Below are positions 1 to 9,702 of a stretch of DNA of 64,000 nt, one piece after another. This DNA is from Gluconobacter frateurii (GTDB taxonomy: Bacteria; Pseudomonadota; Alphaproteobacteria; Acetobacterales; Acetobacteraceae), in assembly GCF_002723955.1 (NCBI RefSeq), contig NZ_BEWN01000004.1:62001-126000 (forward strand), given 5' to 3'. A model generated the notes under the pieces. The model was not told where the DNA came from, made no database searches, and saw only the letters and a list, made by a program, of their open reading frames with translations. Position numbers and translations under genes: made by a program. Within the stretch, counting starts at the first letter, position 1. Each line of letters starts with the position of its first letter.

Positions 1-1096
1 GGCGAAGGCTTGCCAGAACGCGTTCCAGAGCATCAGGCGTATGGGCGTAATCTACATACGCTGCGGCACCATTGGACAGTTCAACGGCACGCTCGCAGCG
101 TCCACGCACACCCGTTAACTGTGGGAGCAGATCCACAAGACCATGTGCGTCGTCTTCTGTCTGCCAGCACATCGCCGCAGCCAGCATCGCATTGTCGGCC
201 TGGAACAGCCCTGGCAGACCAAGCGTCATTTCCGGCAAATCTTTGCCATAGAGAGAGAAGCGCACAATCTGGCCCGTCGGTGTTGGGCGTGTCTCCAGAA
301 GACGGAGGGTCTGTCCCGTTTTGCCTGTCGTCCGAAGCGTCATGCCGCGTTGTGCTGCGATAGCGTGCAGTGCGTTCAACGTGTCCGCGTCCATGTCGGC
401 ATTAATGGCCGCAATCCCGTTGGCAGGCAGAAGATCTTCGAACAGACGCAGTTTTGCGGCCCGATAGGCCTCAAGAGTGCCGTGATAATCCAAATGGTCC
501 CGCGTCAGGTTTGAGAACCCGGCGGCATTGAGCCTGACACCATCCAGCCGGTGCTGCTCCAGACCATGAGACGACGCTTCAAGGGCGACATGATCCACAC
601 CGTGCTGAGCCAGCGACGCCAGGGTGGCTGCCAGTGAGACCGGATCGGGTGTTGTCAATGAAGGCGGAGGCGGAACATCGACATTCGCAATCAGCCCCAG
701 CGTGCCAAGGCTTGCAGCCTTGAGACCCTGAAGAGTCCAGATCTGACGCAGAAACTCAGCCGTGCTGCTCTTGCCGTTCGTTCCGGTGACTGCTGCGATG
801 CAGGATGGCTGCGGGCCTGCAAGTGTTGCCGCCGTCAGTGCAAGCAGACGTTTGGCGTCAGGCGTCAATAGAACCGGGACGTCTGCTTCAGCGGGATGAT
901 CTGCAATGATAGCGACAGCACCATTTGCAATAGCCTGAGGAATAAACGCTGCTCCGTCCTGTTTCGCACCCCTTAGGGCGAAAAACAGTGTGCCTGGTCG
1001 AACCTGTCTGCTGTCTGCTGTCACAGTCAGAATTTCAGGGTCGACGGAAGGCGACAGAACGGAACCATTCTGCCGGAGAAGTTCAGAGAGACGCAT
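1..1096 (-). CDS. murE: UDP-MurNAc-tripeptide synthetase MurE (C-terminus outside window)
   Basis: Mur ligase that adds the third stem-peptide residue to UDP-MurNAc-L-Ala-D-Glu in the cytoplasm. Reading the minus strand from ATG at 1096 gives an open frame of about 365 residues to the window edge. It contains the ATP-binding loop TGTNGKSS near residue 108, the substrate region with TTPDP, and a YVDYAHTPDALE segment typical of the MurE C-terminal part. The family is about 490 residues, so roughly the last quarter is missing. It starts 8 bases after the ftsI stop, as expected in a dcw operon. Whether it uses meso-DAP or Lys cannot be read because that motif is beyond the edge; DAP is expected in this group. 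Confidence 0.96.
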   Translation of the reverse strand, partial: MRLSELLRQNGSVLSPSVDPEILTVTADSRQVRPGTLFFALRGAKQDGAAFIPQAIANGAVAIIADHPAEADVPVLLTPDAKRLLALTAATLAGPQPSCIAAVTGTNGKSSTAEFLRQIWTLQGLKAASLGTLGLIANVDVPPPPSLTTPDPVSLAATLASLAQHGVDHVALEASSHGLEQHRLDGVRLNAAGFSNLTRDHLDYHGTLEAYRAAKLRLFEDLLPANGIAAINADMDADTLNALHAIAAQRGMTLRTTGKTGQTLRLLETRPTPTGQIVRFSLYGKDLPEMTLGLPGLFQADNAMLAAAMCWQTEDDAHGLVDLLPQLTGVRGRCERAVELSNGAAAYVDYAHTPDALERVLASLR

Positions 1097-1104
1097 GGGC
1101 AGGC

Positions 1105-3075
1105 TCAGTGCTGTGTCTTGGGAGAATGCGCCTGATTGCGCGGATCACCGGGATCATTTCCGGGACCGAGGGCACGATAGCCCGCTGGCACAGACGGATT
1201 CATGGGAATGGCGAGAGACGCTTCAATCGCGTCTTTGTTGGCCGTGTCCGGGAACTGGTTCAGAATTGGCCCAACACGTGAGATGATTTTTTTCACGGTC
1301 GGCGCGGCGTTCCATGCGGCTGTGGTCCAGCCATGGGTCGCGGCGGTTCCCTGCGGGCTGTCGAGCATGACATAGACCGCATAATGCGGGTTGTTCATCG
1401 GGAAGACGCTGGTGAAGGCCGAAACGTTGACGTGCTTCAAATAGCCGCCATGGGCACCGATCTTTTCCGCCGTACCTGTCTTGCCGCCAACATAGTAACC
1501 CGGAACTTCAGCCGACTTGCCGCTTCCAAGTGTGACGTCGAGACGAAGCAGTTTGCGAAGCAATGCAGAGGTCTTCTCTGACAGAACCCGTGTTCCCACC
1601 GGGGTCTGTGCGCCAATGTCATCGCCATTATCCGTCTCATCCGGTTTGTAGGCGACGGGACGCACTTTGGCTTCTGGAGTTTGCGCCTCATCCTGCTGGT
1701 CGCGCGCTACAAGTGTCGGCTTGAGAAGGATACCGCCATTCACGGTCGCTGCGGTTCCGCGGACAATGGCCAGAGGCGGTTCGGCAACACCATGACCAAA
1801 GCCGACAGTCATGACGGTTGAAATACCCCAGTTCTTTGATGCGGGCACAAGGGGGCGCCCGGCTTCGGGCAGTTCGACCGGAACACGATTGAAAAAGCCC
1901 ATGTTGCGCAGCCAGTCCTGCTGGCGTTGAGCACCGACATCCAGAGCGATATGGGCCGCAGCCGGGTTTGACGAGTATGCCAGAACGCCGGGCAGAGACA
2001 GCCAGGGCGCAAAATGATCGGTCTTCATGTCACGGATGGTGAAGCGTCCGACCCGGATGGGAATGGTCGAGAAACGATCCCAGATATGTACAACGCCAAG
2101 CTGGAGACCCATGGCAGCGGTCTGAAGCTTGAATGTCGAGCCCGGCTCGTACATGCCCGTCACAGCACGGTTAAAACGGGCATCATTCGGTGCATGGTTG
2201 AAGTCGTTGGCGTCATAGTCAGGCAGGCTGACCATGGCGAGGATCTCGCCGGTCCGAACATCCATGACAATCGCTGAGGCACCAATAGCCGAGAACTCGT
2301 CCTTGGCAGCCGCAAGTTCATCATGTGCAACGGCTTGAACACGAACATCAAGAGACAGCCGAAGCGGCGTACGGTCCGAATTCAGGCGTTGATCGAAAAA
2401 GCGTTCGACGCCAGCAATGCCATGGTCGTCAATATCTACGCTTCCCATGATCTGGGCAGCGGTCCGGCCAAGAGGATAGTGACGGCGCTCGCCAGCCTCA
2501 AAATAGATGCCAGGAATACCAAGATTGTTGATCGCGATTTCCTGCACCGGAGAAATATCGCGGGCAATGTAGACGAACTGCTTTTTCAGTGAGAGGCGAC
2601 GGACTGTTTCCGCCTCATCCAGTTTCGGCAGAACGGTTTTCAGCTTCTTCGTCGCATCCTCCGGATCAATCAGCTCCATCGGATTGGCATAGACCTGCGC
2701 CACGGGAAGGGAGAGAGCCAGAGCCTGGCCGTTTCGATCCGTGATGGTTGCACGCTTGACGGATGGCAGAACGAAATCGCCAGCCATCTCACCGCGCGGA
2801 TCACTCTTGGGAATTTCCGGAACCTGAGGGGCGATCTGGCGCTTTTCCGGCTCCATGGGCATCAGGACGGTTGCAAAGGTCGCCTTAAGAGCGACAGCAC
2901 CATAGATCGCAAGAAACCCCATGCCAGCCACCAGAAGGCGGCCATGCATCTGGTCAAGGTTCAGACGACGGGATGAAGGCTTTGGTCCCGTTGCCTGCGA
3001 GCCGCGCTGCTCCGCCCGTTTTTTCTGGCGCGCTGCGCGACGCGAACCTGATGGGGGTGGCACGTCCTGAGGCAT
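1105..3075 (-). CDS. ftsI: Peptidoglycan D,D-transpeptidase FtsI (PBP3)
   Basis: Septal penicillin-binding protein that cross-links peptidoglycan during division. The 656-residue product has a basic cytoplasmic N-terminus, one membrane anchor at about residues 46-70, a PBP dimer domain, and a transpeptidase domain. The catalytic Ser313 lies in GSTFK (SxxK), an SSN motif follows, and the third motif is KTGTAEK. It lies between ftsL and murE in the dcw order on the minus strand. The long Lys/Arg-rich N-terminal extension is common in alphaproteobacteria. The start ATG at 3075 is 84 bases downstream of the ftsL stop. Confidence 0.95.
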   Translation of the reverse strand: MPQDVPPPSGSRRAARQKKRAEQRGSQATGPKPSSRRLNLDQMHGRLLVAGMGFLAIYGAVALKATFATVLMPMEPEKRQIAPQVPEIPKSDPRGEMAGDFVLPSVKRATITDRNGQALALSLPVAQVYANPMELIDPEDATKKLKTVLPKLDEAETVRRLSLKKQFVYIARDISPVQEIAINNLGIPGIYFEAGERRHYPLGRTAAQIMGSVDIDDHGIAGVERFFDQRLNSDRTPLRLSLDVRVQAVAHDELAAAKDEFSAIGASAIVMDVRTGEILAMVSLPDYDANDFNHAPNDARFNRAVTGMYEPGSTFKLQTAAMGLQLGVVHIWDRFSTIPIRVGRFTIRDMKTDHFAPWLSLPGVLAYSSNPAAAHIALDVGAQRQQDWLRNMGFFNRVPVELPEAGRPLVPASKNWGISTVMTVGFGHGVAEPPLAIVRGTAATVNGGILLKPTLVARDQQDEAQTPEAKVRPVAYKPDETDNGDDIGAQTPVGTRVLSEKTSALLRKLLRLDVTLGSGKSAEVPGYYVGGKTGTAEKIGAHGGYLKHVNVSAFTSVFPMNNPHYAVYVMLDSPQGTAATHGWTTAAWNAAPTVKKIISRVGPILNQFPDTANKDAIEASLAIPMNPSVPAGYRALGPGNDPGDPRNQAHSPKTQH

Positions 3076-3159
3076 CGTGCGGCGTTGCGTCCTATGTAAG
3101 GTGCTCGCCCGAAGCTATCCGGAAAATACTTAACGAGCAGTTAACAAGAGAGAAGGGTC

Positions 3160-3975
3160 TCAGTTAGCCAACGGAACCGGCGGGGGCAATGCGTCTCCGT
3201 CATTTCCCAGTGCAGAACTGGCATGATGATGGATGCGCGGGCGCTCTTCTTCAGCAACCCGCGTCAGGGAAGCTTCCCTGACCTGATGCGCAGGCTGGCT
3301 ATGCCAGGCTGTTGCAACGACAGGCGTCGGGCGTGTTCCACGGTAGCTTACAAGCCGAACGCTAGGTGTCACGTCCGAACGTGCCGTGCTCAGGTGAGGA
3401 GCAACGGGACGCGTCGTTGCAACAGACGCCAGTTCGGCGTCCGGAGAGTGAACGATCCGGTCCGCGTGCGGATGAGCCGCATGTGGTGGGATAGCCTTGG
3501 CCGTCATGACATGCGGCGTTGTCGGAAGAGGCTGTGGCGTAACTGCTGCAATGACAGGGGCATGCGTAACGGGTGCGGCAGGGCGCACAACCGGCGTTGC
3601 GGGCAGCGGAAGGTGGGCTTCGGTTGCGGCGCGGTTCACAACTTCATGCAGACCTTCACGCGGATCAATCGCAGCAGCGCGCGATCCAGGAGCTGGAAGG
3701 CGCGCTTCCACGCTCGCCATGCGAACAAACTGATCAGGCGCCATAGGATGCAGATCGGGAACGAAGCGGGCTGCCAGCGTATTCAGGCGATCCGGCTGAT
3801 TGAGAAGCGCCCACTCCGTCCGCAGCATGGCCGTCTGCGAGCGGACCTTCTGCGTCTCCTGCACGATCTTGGTGATCTTCTGGTCAAGGACCGTCGTCTC
3901 ATGTTTCTTGGTGTAGAGAAACAGGCCAGACCCTGCGGCGAGGACAGCGCAGGCGATGGTGAAGGGCCGGATCAT
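3160..3975 (-). CDS. ftsL: FtsL-like division protein with long Pro/Ala/His-rich tail
   Basis: This 271-residue protein has a short N-terminus, one membrane segment at about residues 5-22 and a heptad-like helix at about 30-60, which is the FtsL layout (FtsQLB divisome subcomplex). The motif region with LNQPDRL and an ARF...LHPM stretch resembles alphaproteobacterial FtsL. The remaining 150 or so residues are low-complexity Pro/Ala/His/Val-rich and probably extend into the periplasm. Position between rsmH and ftsI supports the call. The start overlaps the rsmH stop by ATGA (3972-3975). E. coli FtsL is about 120 residues, so the tail is an unusual extension. Confidence 0.78.
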   Translation of the reverse strand: MIRPFTIACAVLAAGSGLFLYTKKHETTVLDQKITKIVQETQKVRSQTAMLRTEWALLNQPDRLNTLAARFVPDLHPMAPDQFVRMASVEARLPAPGSRAAAIDPREGLHEVVNRAATEAHLPLPATPVVRPAAPVTHAPVIAAVTPQPLPTTPHVMTAKAIPPHAAHPHADRIVHSPDAELASVATTRPVAPHLSTARSDVTPSVRLVSYRGTRPTPVVATAWHSQPAHQVREASLTRVAEEERPRIHHHASSALGNDGDALPPPVPLAN

Positions 3976-4943
3976 GCTCGGTTTCCTGAGGCGGACGGTT
4001 GTGGGGCGGAATTACGAACCAGGGCGCGCAGACGTGCGCTTCTTGCTCTGGGGTTTTCCCGCGCTTCCTCTTCCGTGGCAGGCAGGGGGCGGGAATGGAG
4101 AAGAGAAAAAGCCGGCGGCTCTTTCCGGACAGGGGCCGGATCATAGCGGGACGGGTTGGCGGTACGGCCAGCCAGTTCCGCCATGGCACGCTTTGCCAGA
4201 CGATCTTCAAGGGAATGGAACGTCACGACGACAAACACACCGCCGGGAGCCAGAAGACGAGGGGCAGCTTCCAGCGCGCGTTCAAGTTCGCCAAGCTCAT
4301 CGTTCACGGCAATGCGAAGGCCCTGAAAGCTGCGGGTGGCAGGGTCGATCTTGGAGCGATCTTTGGGAACGCAGGAGCGCACGATATGAGCCAGACGGCC
4401 TGTTGTCGTGATCGGCTCTTCGGCGCGCGCGGCAACAATGGCGCGGGCAATACGGCGGGACAGCTTCTCTTCGCCGTAGCGATAAAGAACATCTGCCAGA
4501 TCGCCTTCCTTCATGGAATTAACGAGGTCAGCGGCAGATGGTCCGTCAGTTCCCATCCGCATGTCCAGTGGACCATCATTGCGGAAGGAAAACCCGCGCT
4601 CTGCCTGATCGATCTGAAACGACGATACGCCCAGGTCCAGAACGATCCCGTCAAATGGACCATCCTGACCGACGAGCTCTTCCATGTTCCCGAATGTTCC
4701 CTGATGCATGATCAGGCGGCCATTGGCCTGTTGAGCCATGGCCTCGCCGCGGGCAATGGCCGTGGGATCACGATCAATACCGTGAAGCGTGCAGTCCGCA
4801 CTGTTCAGAATAGCGCGGGCATAACCACCACCGCCAAAAGTGCCGTCCAGATAGCGGCCACCATCGCGGGGGGAAAGCGCCTCAAGCACTTCCTTTAGCA
4901 TGACGGGGACATGCCCCTGATGGACGAGGGTAATCGCGTTCAT
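3972..4943 (-). CDS. rsmH: 16S rRNA (cytosine(1402)-N(4))-methyltransferase RsmH
   Basis: SAM-dependent methyltransferase (MraW) that methylates C1402 of 16S rRNA. The N-terminus [13 protein letters not shown] is followed by the SAM-binding [10 protein letters not shown], then DLGVSS and a C-terminal VVTFHSLED motif, all diagnostic of the family. The start at 4943 is chosen because it forms an ATGA overlap with the mraZ stop and gives the conserved N-terminus; a longer in-frame extension to 5039 runs inside mraZ and lacks similarity. The length of 323 residues is normal. It is the second gene of the dcw cluster. Confidence 0.97.
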   Translation of the reverse strand: MNAITLVHQGHVPVMLKEVLEALSPRDGGRYLDGTFGGGGYARAILNSADCTLHGIDRDPTAIARGEAMAQQANGRLIMHQGTFGNMEELVGQDGPFDGIVLDLGVSSFQIDQAERGFSFRNDGPLDMRMGTDGPSAADLVNSMKEGDLADVLYRYGEEKLSRRIARAIVAARAEEPITTTGRLAHIVRSCVPKDRSKIDPATRSFQGLRIAVNDELGELERALEAAPRLLAPGGVFVVVTFHSLEDRLAKRAMAELAGRTANPSRYDPAPVRKEPPAFSLLHSRPLPATEEEARENPRARSARLRALVRNSAPQPSASGNRA

Positions 4944-5410
4944 GCCGCAACTCCGTTGGCCGGTCTGCGGCTGCCTGTCAGTTCTTTCGCCCGTGCGCGT
5001 GCCTGGAGACGGCGCTCTGCGGCGGCTTCCGGATTCCAAATCTGGAAAACGCGCCCCAGTCCCATGAAGGAGACTTCGTCTGTTAGCGAGGCATGCGTAC
5101 GCAGGACATCGGGAAGAATGATCCGGCCTTCCTTGTCGCTGTCCAGTGGGTAGGCATCCGCATACAGGCTGGCAGCAAGGTCATCGTGATCTTCGGAGAA
5201 CGGATCGTACTCGTCGAGCGGCTGAGCCAGAGAGGCGAAAGCAGCGGATGTCCAGGCCTCGATGCAGGGATGCAGATGCGATGGACGAAGAATCACCAAG
5301 GCCTCACCAGGCTGTGCCTGTGTTCTGAGAGCGGATCGGAAAGGAGCCGGAATGGAAACACGTCCCTTGGCGTCAAAGCGGTTCTGATGCGTGCCGAGGA
5401 ACATGCTCAT
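4940..5410 (-). CDS. mraZ: Transcriptional regulator MraZ
   Basis: AbrB-like DNA-binding protein, first gene of the dcw cluster and a repressor of its own operon in E. coli. The product begins [19 protein letters not shown], matching the family start, and carries a second half-repeat with [13 protein letters not shown]. The start at 5410 is preceded by GGGAGG ten bases upstream. It is tightly coupled to rsmH by a 4-base overlap. A set of TGGGA repeats 66-90 bases upstream is the probable autoregulatory operator. Confidence 0.94.
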   Translation of the reverse strand: MSMFLGTHQNRFDAKGRVSIPAPFRSALRTQAQPGEALVILRPSHLHPCIEAWTSAAFASLAQPLDEYDPFSEDHDDLAASLYADAYPLDSDKEGRIILPDVLRTHASLTDEVSFMGLGRVFQIWNPEAAAERRLQARARAKELTGSRRPANGVAA

Positions 5411-5697
5411 TGATGATGTGCCTCCCTTCACTTCAGGACCCGCGCAAGGTGTTCAGGTATTTCTCTGTTCTTTCTTGGGATACCATGGGATTTTATGGGA
5501 CGTCAAACACATATCTGCGAAAAACGGCAGAAAACTGCGGCTATTTTCAATGCGGGAATTGTGACGCGATTTTTTGCTATTTATTAGGAATTATCAGGGA
5601 TAATCGCCGGGCGAGATCTATACCTGCCGCTATTTGTTCTCTTTATGTTCTCACAATATCTCTTCTGGCGAGTATTGGAGAACGGTTTTGATCAGAG
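5411..5697. other. mraZ / rnpB intergenic region
   Basis: AT-richer than its surroundings. It holds the mraZ ribosome-binding site (cctccc on the plus strand), the TGGGA operator and presumably the dcw promoter. No convincing open frame was seen. Confidence 0.5.
5476..5500 (+). promoter_or_regulatory. MraZ-type operator: three TGGGA direct repeats
   Basis: TGGGA occurs at 5476-5480, 5486-5490 and 5496-5500, each separated by exactly 5 bases (10-bp period, one helical turn). MraZ of E. coli binds three TGGGN repeats with 5-base spacers upstream of mraZ. The array lies 66 bases upstream of the mraZ start. Here the repeats read on the strand opposite to mraZ. Confidence 0.75.
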
Positions 5698-6102
5698 GTG
5701 CCAGACGGCCTGTAAGCCGGGTTCTGTCCGCCAAAGGCGGGACGATCATTCCTCTGGGACATACATTGCTGCATGCCTCACGCAACCAACCCGAACGACG
5801 GAGTGAGACGCTCCCGGCCATCTTGCGACAGCCTGCCGTTCCTATTCGGTTTTGCTCCCGGTAGGGTTTACCGTGACCGACGCCGTTGCCGGAATCGCGG
5901 TGCGCTTTTACCGCACCGTTTCGCCCTTACCCGCAACATGTTCCAGAAGGAACAGTCCGGCGGGCGGTCTGTTTTCTGTGGCACTGTCCCTAGGGTCGCC
6001 CCCGCCGGCTGTTAGCCGGTACCGTTTTCCCATGGAGCCCGGACTTTCCTCCATGACAGGGATCCTCATCCCGGTCACAGCGATCGTCCAGCCGTCTGGC
6101 GG
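5698..6102 (-). ncRNA. rnpB: RNase P RNA (M1 RNA, bacterial type A)
   Basis: Catalytic RNA that matures tRNA 5' ends. On the minus strand the 5' part contains the universally conserved GAGGAAAGTCCGGGCTCC and the 3' part contains AGAACCCGGCTTACAGGCC. The ends pair to form helix P1 (GCCAGACGGC near 6093-6102 with GCCGTCTGGC near 5699-5708). The length of about 405 nt is normal for type A. Exact ends are inferred from helix P1. Confidence 0.95.
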
Positions 6103-6173
6103 GCGGACCTTGCGCCGGGAGCGAGTGCGGGTCAAGGGCAGACTTTCGGTTCATTTGTCGCCATGGTGCTGGA

Positions 6174-7169
6174 ATGCAACCAACTTTTGCTCTGCGGATC
6201 TTTCTTTTCTGGCTGGAATGGCAGGCCCGGCGGCGGGGGATAGTCTCCCGTTCAGTGCCTGTCGATGTGATCCCGGATATTCCTGCGCCTATGCCGTCAG
6301 CCGCCGCGCTCGCCCAGATCCGGCGCATCACCGGGCGCCCCAGCTTCCCTGAATGTCTGTCTTCCCTTCGAATTCGCAAGTGGATCGAGATCAAGGTCCC
6401 TGGTGAAGTCGGGGAGCGACCTGCACGGCTCTATCGCCCAAGGGGGAAAGTCACTGGAGTCGTGCTGTTCCTGCATGGCGGAGGATTCGTTCATTGTGAC
6501 ACAACATCCCACCACGGCATCTGCTGCCGACTGGCCGCAACATCGGGCGCGATGATTTTGTCACTCGACTACCGCCTTGCCCCTGAGCATCGTTTTCCGG
6601 CTGGCCTGAGAGACGCACAGGGAGCCCTCAAATGGCTCCGGCAGGTTGTTGCGCCCGATCTTCCGATTGCAGTGGCGGGGGACAGTGCTGGTGGAAACCT
6701 CTCAGCCGCGCTTACGCACTGGAGTCGGACTGACCCTGATATCACTTTGTCTGCCCAGCTTCTTTATTACCCGGCAGTCAGTGGCCCCATCATTCCACCG
6801 TCCCGGCAGGCATACGGCCAAGGCTATATGCTCACGACGGAGTTGCTCCACTGGTATTGCGGTCAGACGCTTGCATCCCCGGAGGACCTGTTCGATCCGG
6901 AGTTCTCGCCTGTCTTTGCCGAGACCTTCAGGGATCTTCCGCCTGCGATGATCGTAACCGCCGGATTCGATCCGCTGAGAGGCGAGGGGGAGCTCTACGC
7001 CCGTCTTCTCCGAGACGGAGGTGTAGCGGTTCGGTATCGACGGTTCCCGCGCATGATTCACGGCTTCCTGAACGGTTATGCCTTGTTCAGGGACGGTCGG
7101 ACAGCATTGCGGGAAGGCGGAGAATTTTTGCGGGAAGCTTTCAGGAAGGCCGGATCACGATCTTCCTGA
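6174..7169 (+). CDS. Alpha/beta hydrolase fold-3 esterase (HSL family)
   Basis: Carboxylesterase/lipase of the hormone-sensitive lipase family, 331 residues. The oxyanion-hole motif is HGGG (101-104), the nucleophile is Ser171 in GDSAGG, and the other triad residues are Asp266 (GFDPLRGEGE) and His296 (MIHGF). The DYRLAPEHRFPA stretch is also family-typical. There is a hydrophobic N-terminal segment but no clear cleavable signal. The gene is isolated between rnpB and a convergent gene. The substrate is not predictable from sequence. Confidence 0.88.
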   Translation: MQPTFALRIFLFWLEWQARRRGIVSRSVPVDVIPDIPAPMPSAAALAQIRRITGRPSFPECLSSLRIRKWIEIKVPGEVGERPARLYRPRGKVTGVVLFLHGGGFVHCDTTSHHGICCRLAATSGAMILSLDYRLAPEHRFPAGLRDAQGALKWLRQVVAPDLPIAVAGDSAGGNLSAALTHWSRTDPDITLSAQLLYYPAVSGPIIPPSRQAYGQGYMLTTELLHWYCGQTLASPEDLFDPEFSPVFAETFRDLPPAMIVTAGFDPLRGEGELYARLLRDGGVAVRYRRFPRMIHGFLNGYALFRDGRTALREGGEFLREAFRKAGSRSS

Positions 7170-7182
7170 AAGTCTGGTTTTG

Positions 7183-7641
7183 TCAGGGTTGAAGCTGACG
7201 GAAGGAACCGGGTGTCCCTGCATCGGTTTGGAGCGTCCGTTCGCTGCGATCCACTTTCACGCTGAACAGCTTGTCGGCTGAAGGCTTGTCGCCCGGGCAA
7301 CCGTTTCCGTGCCGTCCCAGAACGTCAATAACCGGGTTATTATCCGCAGCAGTACCATTCACGACGAACACCAGGCACTTTTTGGGCATGTCCGTCAGGC
7401 CGTCATTGGTCACGACGAGGCGGAGATGTTCCACAAGGGCTGTATTGTCGAACCAGCTCAGCTTGTTGAACGTGAACTTGTCGTAGGAAAAATCCAGAAG
7501 TCCGGTACGAACGATCACGAACATCAACAGAAACGCCGGCACCACAATCAGGAGCCGGCGCATCAGGTGCTGTTTGAGTGTACGGGGCGGACGCCGTGTG
7601 CCCCGTGAAAAACGGGGCTTTGCGTTCGCGTTGTCAGTCAA
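7183..7641 (-). CDS. Hypothetical single-pass membrane protein
   Basis: This 152-residue protein of unrecognised family has a basic N-terminus (residues 1-28), one membrane segment at about 28-46 (LLIVVPAFLLMFVIV) and a presumably periplasmic C-terminal domain with two Cys. It starts 6 bases after the zwf stop and is therefore probably co-transcribed with zwf. It converges with the esterase gene. No function is proposed. Confidence 0.7.
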   Translation of the reverse strand: MTDNANAKPRFSRGTRRPPRTLKQHLMRRLLIVVPAFLLMFVIVRTGLLDFSYDKFTFNKLSWFDNTALVEHLRLVVTNDGLTDMPKKCLVFVVNGTAADNNPVIDVLGRHGNGCPGDKPSADKLFSVKVDRSERTLQTDAGTPGSFRQLQP

Positions 7642-7647
7642 AAGCGT

Positions 7648-9117
7648 TTACTCCATGTCTTCGTGCCATTTGTCGCCACGTTCAGCGAGCATTTCCGCAG
7701 ACGTCTCCGGTCCGTACGAACCGGCACTGTAAGTCTGCATCGGCACCTTGTTCTCGCTCCAGGCTTTGAGAACAGGCTCAGCCCAGCGCCATGCCGCTTC
7801 GACCTCGTCGCGACGGATGAAGAGAACCGGATTGCCCCGTACCGCGTCAAGCAGAAGGCGCTCATAAGAATCAGGGAAGGGAAGACCTCCCTCCATCCGG
7901 ATCGTTGTATCCAGATCCGCAGTTCGCAGGGTGTATGCGTCCAGCGCAGGATTTTTGACGTTTAAATGAAGCTCGATGCCTTCATTGGGCTGAACGCGGA
8001 TCACCAGAACGTTTCCTGCGGGTGCCGACCCAAAAAGCGTAGTCGGAGCAGACCGGAAACGGATGACGATCTCGCTGACCTTGCGGGCGGAACGCTTGGC
8101 GGTGCGGATGTAGAACGGCACGCCCTTCCAGCGTGGCGTATCAACCCAGGCACGAACAGCAGCATAGGTTTCCGTGTTGCTCGGCTGACCCAGTTCTTCC
8201 AGATAGCCGGGGACGCTCTGGCCTCCGACAACACCTGCCGTGTACTGGCCACGGACGGTCTCGGCTGCAACCGTTTCATCGGTGATGGGACGCAGCGCGT
8301 TCAGAACTGCCAGTTTCGCATTGCGAACCGTGTCGGCTTCCAGGGAGTCCGGTGCTTCCATCGCGACAAGACACAGAACCTGAAGAAGGTGGTTCTGGAT
8401 CATGTCCCGCATTGCGCCGGACGTGTCGTAGTAGGATGCGCGCCCCTCTACACCAACGGTCTCGGCAGCGGTGATCTGCACGCTTTCAATCTGCTCGCCT
8501 GACCAGATTGCATTCATGATCGGATTGGCAAAGCGAAGTGCCAGAACGTTCTGGACCGTCTCTTTCCCAAGATAATGATCGATGCGGTAGATCTGGCTCT
8601 CCGGGAAATACTGACCCACACCATCATTAATGGCTGTGGCGGTCGCCATATCCGTGCCGATCGGCTTTTCCAGAACCACGCGTGAGTGAGGCGTTACGAG
8701 ACCATGGCTGTGCAGGTTCTCGCAGATGCTTCCATAAAGCTGCGGCGCGGTAGCAAAATAGTAGACACGGATGCGGTCAGCCGGAGCTTCGGACAGAACG
8801 GCGGAGAGATCTCCCCACTGACTGTCGGCTCGGGTACCATCAAGTGTGACGTAGTGTATAAGGCCCAGAAAACGGTCTACAAGGACCGGTGACCGGACAT
8901 CATCGGGTATGAAGCGTTCCAGCGCCTCTCTGGCGCGGGCAACGTAGCCCTCCCGGTCGATATCCGTACGGGCCGTCCCGATGATGCGGGCATCATCAGG
9001 AATCTGCCCCATACGGAGACGGTTATAAAGCGCAGGCAGAAGCTTGCGCATCGTGAGATCGCCGGTGGCGCCAAAGATAACATAGTCGAATGGCTCGACC
9101 TGCTGGACGTGTTCCAT
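7648..9117 (-). CDS. zwf: Glucose-6-phosphate 1-dehydrogenase
   Basis: Oxidises glucose-6-phosphate to 6-phosphogluconolactone with NAD(P)+, the entry to the oxidative pentose phosphate pathway. That pathway is the main cytoplasmic sugar route in acetic acid bacteria lacking phosphofructokinase (general knowledge of the group). The 489-residue product has the dinucleotide motif FGATGDLTMRKL near the N-terminus and the substrate/active-site motif RIDHYLGKE with the catalytic His region. The start at 9117 gives the expected N-terminus. Downstream is a small membrane protein gene. Confidence 0.97.
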   Translation of the reverse strand: MEHVQQVEPFDYVIFGATGDLTMRKLLPALYNRLRMGQIPDDARIIGTARTDIDREGYVARAREALERFIPDDVRSPVLVDRFLGLIHYVTLDGTRADSQWGDLSAVLSEAPADRIRVYYFATAPQLYGSICENLHSHGLVTPHSRVVLEKPIGTDMATATAINDGVGQYFPESQIYRIDHYLGKETVQNVLALRFANPIMNAIWSGEQIESVQITAAETVGVEGRASYYDTSGAMRDMIQNHLLQVLCLVAMEAPDSLEADTVRNAKLAVLNALRPITDETVAAETVRGQYTAGVVGGQSVPGYLEELGQPSNTETYAAVRAWVDTPRWKGVPFYIRTAKRSARKVSEIVIRFRSAPTTLFGSAPAGNVLVIRVQPNEGIELHLNVKNPALDAYTLRTADLDTTIRMEGGLPFPDSYERLLLDAVRGNPVLFIRRDEVEAAWRWAEPVLKAWSENKVPMQTYSAGSYGPETSAEMLAERGDKWHEDME

Positions 9118-9386
9118 GAGTGCTCTCTGACCTCTCGAACCCGGATTGTCGGGGAAAAGGGTTTAGGGTTCAGACCTTTGCAGGCACGGTCTAGTTCCGC
9201 TTTGGGGGGCTTCCTGTCAAGGGAACGGGCATGCACGACATCGGGAGGATACATCACGGAAACGCGTGCGTTCCCTAAATGTGCGCATAAATCCGTTGAC
9301 CTCCCAAGCCCCGGCGCGATAAGCCGCGCGGCTGGTATCGCATCTTTGCGGCACCCTGGACTTATGCCTGAAAAAGGAAATCGAAC

Positions 9387-9653
9387 ATGGACGCAGAAAG
9401 CAAAATCGAAGGCGCCGCAACGGGTGGCATTGCTGCCGACCGCCTGCGCTCCATCATCGAGCGGGTTGAGCGTCTGGAAGAAGAACGTAAGGCTCTGGCA
9501 GGGGACATCAAGGATATTTTCTCCGAAGCCAAGTCTGCCGGGTTTGACGTGAAGGTGATCAAGCAGATCATTAAACTGCGTAAGCAGGAGCCTGCCGAGG
9601 TGGAAGAACAGGAAACCCTCCTCGACATTTATCGTCGTGCTCTGGGCATGTAA
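9387..9653 (+). CDS. gapR: GapR-type nucleoid-associated protein (DUF2312)
   Basis: An 88-residue helical protein with the DUF2312 core (coiled coil VERLEEERKALAGDIKDIF, then KIIKLRKQE-like segment IKQIIKLRKQEP). In Caulobacter this family, GapR, binds overtwisted AT-rich DNA ahead of replication and transcription. It is nearly ubiquitous in alphaproteobacteria. A GGAAA sequence precedes the start. The short N-terminal Ala/Gly-rich leader before DRLRSIIERVERLEEE is variable in the family. Confidence 0.85.
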   Translation: MDAESKIEGAATGGIAADRLRSIIERVERLEEERKALAGDIKDIFSEAKSAGFDVKVIKQIIKLRKQEPAEVEEQETLLDIYRRALGM

Positions 9654-9702
9654 TCTGGATTAACTCAGCATCGTCAGACTTCCCTAACATCCGGACCGGA
9701 AC

